From Brevibacillus laterosporus (GTDB lineage: Bacteria > Bacillota > Bacilli > Brevibacillales > Brevibacillaceae), in NCBI RefSeq assembly GCF_030489605.1, contig NZ_JAUKFY010000020.1, forward strand, positions 1-64,000: a stretch of DNA of 64,000 nt. Reading direction: 5' to 3'. The stretch's first letter is position 1, and each line of letters starts with the position of its first letter. A program made the translations under genes and the position numbers. The notes beneath the pieces were generated by a model. That model was not told where the DNA came from. It saw nothing but the letters and a program-made list of their open reading frames with translations, and made no database searches. Positions 63,857 through 64,000 of this stretch are shown one piece after another.

Positions 63857-64000
63857 ATGGCAAAGCCAGCGACGCTTCGTCAGATTTTGGTTGTGACAGA
63901 TGGTTGCTCCAATGTAGGAATAAGCCCGATTGCTGCTGCAACCTTAGCCAGAGAACAAGGTATCACAGTAAATGTGATTGGAGTGGTAGATAAGCATGAA
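63857..64000 (+). CDS. yabS: VWA-domain protein, YabS-like (cut by the window end)
   Basis: Only the first 48 residues are present (LRQILVVTDGCSNVGISPIAAATLAREQGI). LVVTDGCSN resembles the DxSxS metal-site strand end of a von Willebrand A domain, and the place after spoIIE is that of yabS in B. subtilis. AGGGGAGG is seven bases before the ATG. The reading frame is open to the last base. Confidence 0.75.
   Translation, partial: MAKPATLRQILVVTDGCSNVGISPIAAATLAREQGITVNVIGVVDKHE

Overview
The window is a 64 kb stretch of chromosome from a low-GC, endospore-forming Firmicute. Gene content and order follow the origin-proximal region of Bacillus subtilis from yaaC-guaB to spoIIE-yabS. AT-rich base use, the glyoxylate shunt genes and the departures from B. 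subtilis order suggest Brevibacillus (B. laterosporus-like). The genus is an inference from memory of gene order, not from a search. There is no sign of prophage, insertion sequence, CRISPR array or plasmid, and no rRNA or tRNA gene was seen.

Layout. (1) 1-7.8 kb: yaaC (minus), guaB, dacA, pdxS-pdxT and T-box-controlled serS. (2) 7.9-14.8 kb is the least syntenic part: a 50-residue protein with four DnaJ-type CxxCxGxG motifs ahead of aceB-aceA (glyoxylate shunt), then a general-stress island of a YflT-like gene, rsbV-rsbW-sigB, a 45-residue ORF, a GlsB/YeaQ membrane protein and an 88-residue unknown. Sigma-B-like promoters precede two of these. (3) 14.9-22.9 kb: tadA, a minus-strand rsuA-type pseudouridine synthase, the long SRP RNA (scRNA), an orphan PAS histidine kinase, dnaX-ebfC-recR, a CPBP protease, yaaL and bofA. 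(4) 23.0-26.5 kb: an unusual insert of a minus-strand membrane protein, a membrane-anchored alkaline-phosphatase-fold protein and a UDP-sugar-dehydrogenase-like protein lacking the catalytic residues, running into gin. (5) 26.6-34.5 kb: yaaO-tmk, darA-yaaR-holB-ricT-yabA, yabB-yazA-rsmI and abrB (minus). (6) 34.5-45 kb: a regulatory region with several Spo0A-like boxes, T-box-controlled metG, tatD, yabE, rnmV-rsmA, veg, sspF, ispE, purR, spoVG and a minus-strand COG0523 metallochaperone. (7) 46-64 kb: glmU-prs-ctc, pth-fin-mfd-prsA, spoVT, yabM-mazG-rqcP-yabP-yabQ-divIC, spoIIE and the start of a yabS-like gene.

How the genes work together. Most of the window is translation and replication housekeeping (serS, metG, tadA, dnaX, holB, yabA, recR, mfd, rsmA, rsmI, rnmV, pth, rqcP, ffs) interleaved with sporulation control (abrB, spoVG, spoVT, bofA, gin, fin, sspF, yabP/Q, spoIIE). 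The DNA carries matching regulatory signals: a Spo0A box just after the abrB -10, a sigma-H-like promoter before spoVG, a sigma-F-like promoter before fin, and a 21-bp-spaced promoter with Spo0A-like sites before spoIIE. The most interesting candidates for new biology are the pseudo-enzyme pair fused into the gin operon, the DnaJ-zinc-finger miniprotein before the glyoxylate genes, the palindromic Spo0A-box cluster between abrB and metG, and two intrinsic-terminator hairpins whose 3' arms are the Shine-Dalgarno sequences of the next genes (ctc and yabP).
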